Assembly: GCA_947478865.1 (NCBI GenBank)
Contig: CANJXF010000004.1
Coordinates: forward strand, 1-64,000
Length of the DNA: 64,000 bases
Direction of reading: 5' to 3'
Origin: Verrucomicrobiales bacterium
GTDB taxonomy: Bacteria > Verrucomicrobiota > Verrucomicrobiia > Limisphaerales > CANJXF01
Each line of letters opens with the position of its first letter. Position 1 is the first letter of the stretch. This document shows positions 62,899 through 64,000 of the stretch, in pieces. Both the position numbers and the translations under genes were made by a program. The notes under the pieces were generated by a model that worked only from the letters and a program-made list of their open reading frames with translations, was not told the origin of the DNA and did no database searches.

Positions 62899-64000
62899 AT
62901 GAAAACAATATTGTCGGTCTTGCTGGCGGCTGGAATCGGATTTGCCGCGGCTTATGCATTCGTTTCCAACAAAAATGAAGCGGCACTGGTCAGCGAGCGC
63001 GCCAAATTGGAAGCCCAATGGCAGGAGGAGAAGCAGAGTTTAGAAGCAAGCTTGGCCGCGGCCAAAAATAAAAAAGCCCGGGTTGAACAAGTCACCACCG
63101 AAGTCGCCGTGCCGGTCCGGCGTTCGCCCAAAGAAATTCTCGAAAACCTGCTCAAGCTTCAACCCTCTGGAACGACTCGGATTTATACCATCCGCAAAAT
63201 TGTTCACGAATTGGAAGACCTTGCCGAATGGAAAGATCAGGCGCTTCCCGACATCCGCGAATTCCTCGCAAAGAATTCAGACCTCGATTATTCCGTAACA
63301 CGAGAGCGCTCAGACGAGGGCGACCGCCGCAATTTCACCCCGCCTTGGCAACGCTCCGGTCCATCCACGGAATTTACCCTTCCACCTTCGTTACGCATTG
63401 GGCTTTTTGACGTTCTGAAAGACATTGGGACACAAGCTGCGGAAAAACTCATGAGCGAAGTTTTGGGAAGCTCAGCCCGTGCGGTCGAAGTCGCTTATCT
63501 CACTCGCATGCTTGAAGAAATGGCTCCGGGAAAATACCGTGAGATTGCACTCAACGCGGCGAAGGATTTATTGCGAAACCCAATTGCAATTACCAGTCCC
63601 AACCGGCTCGACGAACAAGCTGAGGCTTATCTCTTCGGAATCCTGGAATTGTATAACGACCAAACGTTTGCCGAAGAGGCGAAAAAGATGCTGGTTAGCG
63701 CTGACGGACGTCTCGACCGAAATGCTCAACAATATTTAACTAAAGTCATGGGGGAAAACATGGTCAGCACTTACTACGATTTGTATAAGAAAGATTCGAT
63801 CACAAACAACTGGGACAAGATGTCAGTGGCGACCAAAATCCTCGATTACGTTGGGCCCAATCAGCAGGCCAATGCTTTTCTGAGCGAAGTCATCGGAAAC
63901 ACCAATCTTGATTCCCGCATGCGATCCTTTGCCGTGATGCGACTAGCCGGCGGGTTTGGCGGCGAAGACACCCCTAAGGATCCAAATATTGTCCGCCAGC
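62899..64000 (+). CDS. Exported helical-repeat protein, truncated by window end
   Basis: The frame begins at ATG 62899 (MKTILSVLLAAGIGFAAAYA), a signal or membrane anchor, and stays open to the window edge (at least 367 residues). A coiled coil (AALVSERAKLEAQWQEEKQS) is followed by helical pairs resembling HEAT or armadillo repeats (TRIYTIRKIVHELEDLA, AYLFGILELYNDQTFAEEAK, DKMSVATKILDYVGP). No enzyme motif is seen and the family is not recognised. The probable place is the periplasm. It follows the desulfurase gene by 75 bp with a hairpin between. Confidence 0.75.
   Translation, partial: MKTILSVLLAAGIGFAAAYAFVSNKNEAALVSERAKLEAQWQEEKQSLEASLAAAKNKKARVEQVTTEVAVPVRRSPKEILENLLKLQPSGTTRIYTIRKIVHELEDLAEWKDQALPDIREFLAKNSDLDYSVTRERSDEGDRRNFTPPWQRSGPSTEFTLPPSLRIGLFDVLKDIGTQAAEKLMSEVLGSSARAVEVAYLTRMLEEMAPGKYREIALNAAKDLLRNPIAITSPNRLDEQAEAYLFGILELYNDQTFAEEAKKMLVSADGRLDRNAQQYLTKVMGENMVSTYYDLYKKDSITNNWDKMSVATKILDYVGPNQQANAFLSEVIGNTNLDSRMRSFAVMRLAGGFGGEDTPKDPNIVRQ

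Noticed and set aside
1-64000. CRISPR arrays, rRNA genes, prophage or integron
   Set aside because: No regularly spaced repeats, rRNA-like segments, phage structural genes, integrase or attC-like sites were recognised on either strand.

Overview
The window looks like chromosome of a Verrucomicrobiota bacterium, probably a soil or freshwater member of the Pedosphaera/Limisphaerales type. This is inferred from gene content, not from an rRNA gene, since none is present. The pointers are a giant PVC-type haem-binding dehydrogenase fused to a ceramidase-like domain, two DUF1080 proteins, a ThuA protein, a YHYH protein, many secreted lipoproteins, and weak or absent Shine-Dalgarno sequences. Coding density is high and no gene-free stretch exceeds 300 bases. 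The only mobile DNA recognised is the first 30 codons of an IS3-type transposase running off the left edge.

Layout. Bases 1-15500 hold secreted carbohydrate and lipid degradation. There is an esterase, a stand-alone CBM48 protein, the 1703-residue ceramidase/LamG/PVC-dehydrogenase/cytochrome c fusion with a DUF1080 protein upstream, and a plus-strand run of a GH32/43-like propeller, a sialidase-like lipoprotein, a DUF4038 glycosidase and a TIM-barrel lipoprotein. Bases 15550-20350 (minus) form a metal-uptake cluster: a small His/Cys-motif membrane protein, a porin, a zinc-type binding protein and an ABC permease with no ATPase, followed by a YHYH protein. purH follows on the plus strand. Bases 22040-31220 (minus) are an exopolysaccharide export and regulation block: sensor kinase, NtrC-type regulator, membrane glycosyltransferase, outer-membrane barrel, BY-kinase, Wza-like lipoprotein and an FHA membrane protein. 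After CorA, ThuA, PagL-like and SNF2 genes comes a minus-strand cassette of three radical SAM enzymes, two of them recognisable as HpnH and HpnJ of hopanoid side-chain synthesis, headed by a small lipoprotein (37480-41800).

Bases 43000-50200 are mostly minus-strand household and stress genes (YggS, DUF1080, NfeD/ClpP-like, LolA-like, Lon, Hsp20). Bases 50300-56080 (plus) carry a thioesterase, a cyclophilin, a Nudix hydrolase, a DUF892 ferritin-like protein and an NHEJ ligase D system. Its PE-ligase gene is split by one in-frame TGA exactly where the family normally has tryptophan. Bases 56100-61400 (minus) are the assimilatory sulfate pathway cysI-cysH-cysD-cysNC, divergent from a cysteine desulfurase. 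The window ends inside a secreted helical protein.

The most interesting points are the LigD nonsense codon, the HpnH/HpnJ/third radical SAM cassette without a cyclase in view, the metal-uptake operon with its uncharacterised small first gene, a terminator-like hairpin 12 nt before the BY-kinase start, and an exact 45-bp tandem duplication in the glycosyltransferase. All calls were made by reading the sequence; no database search was run.
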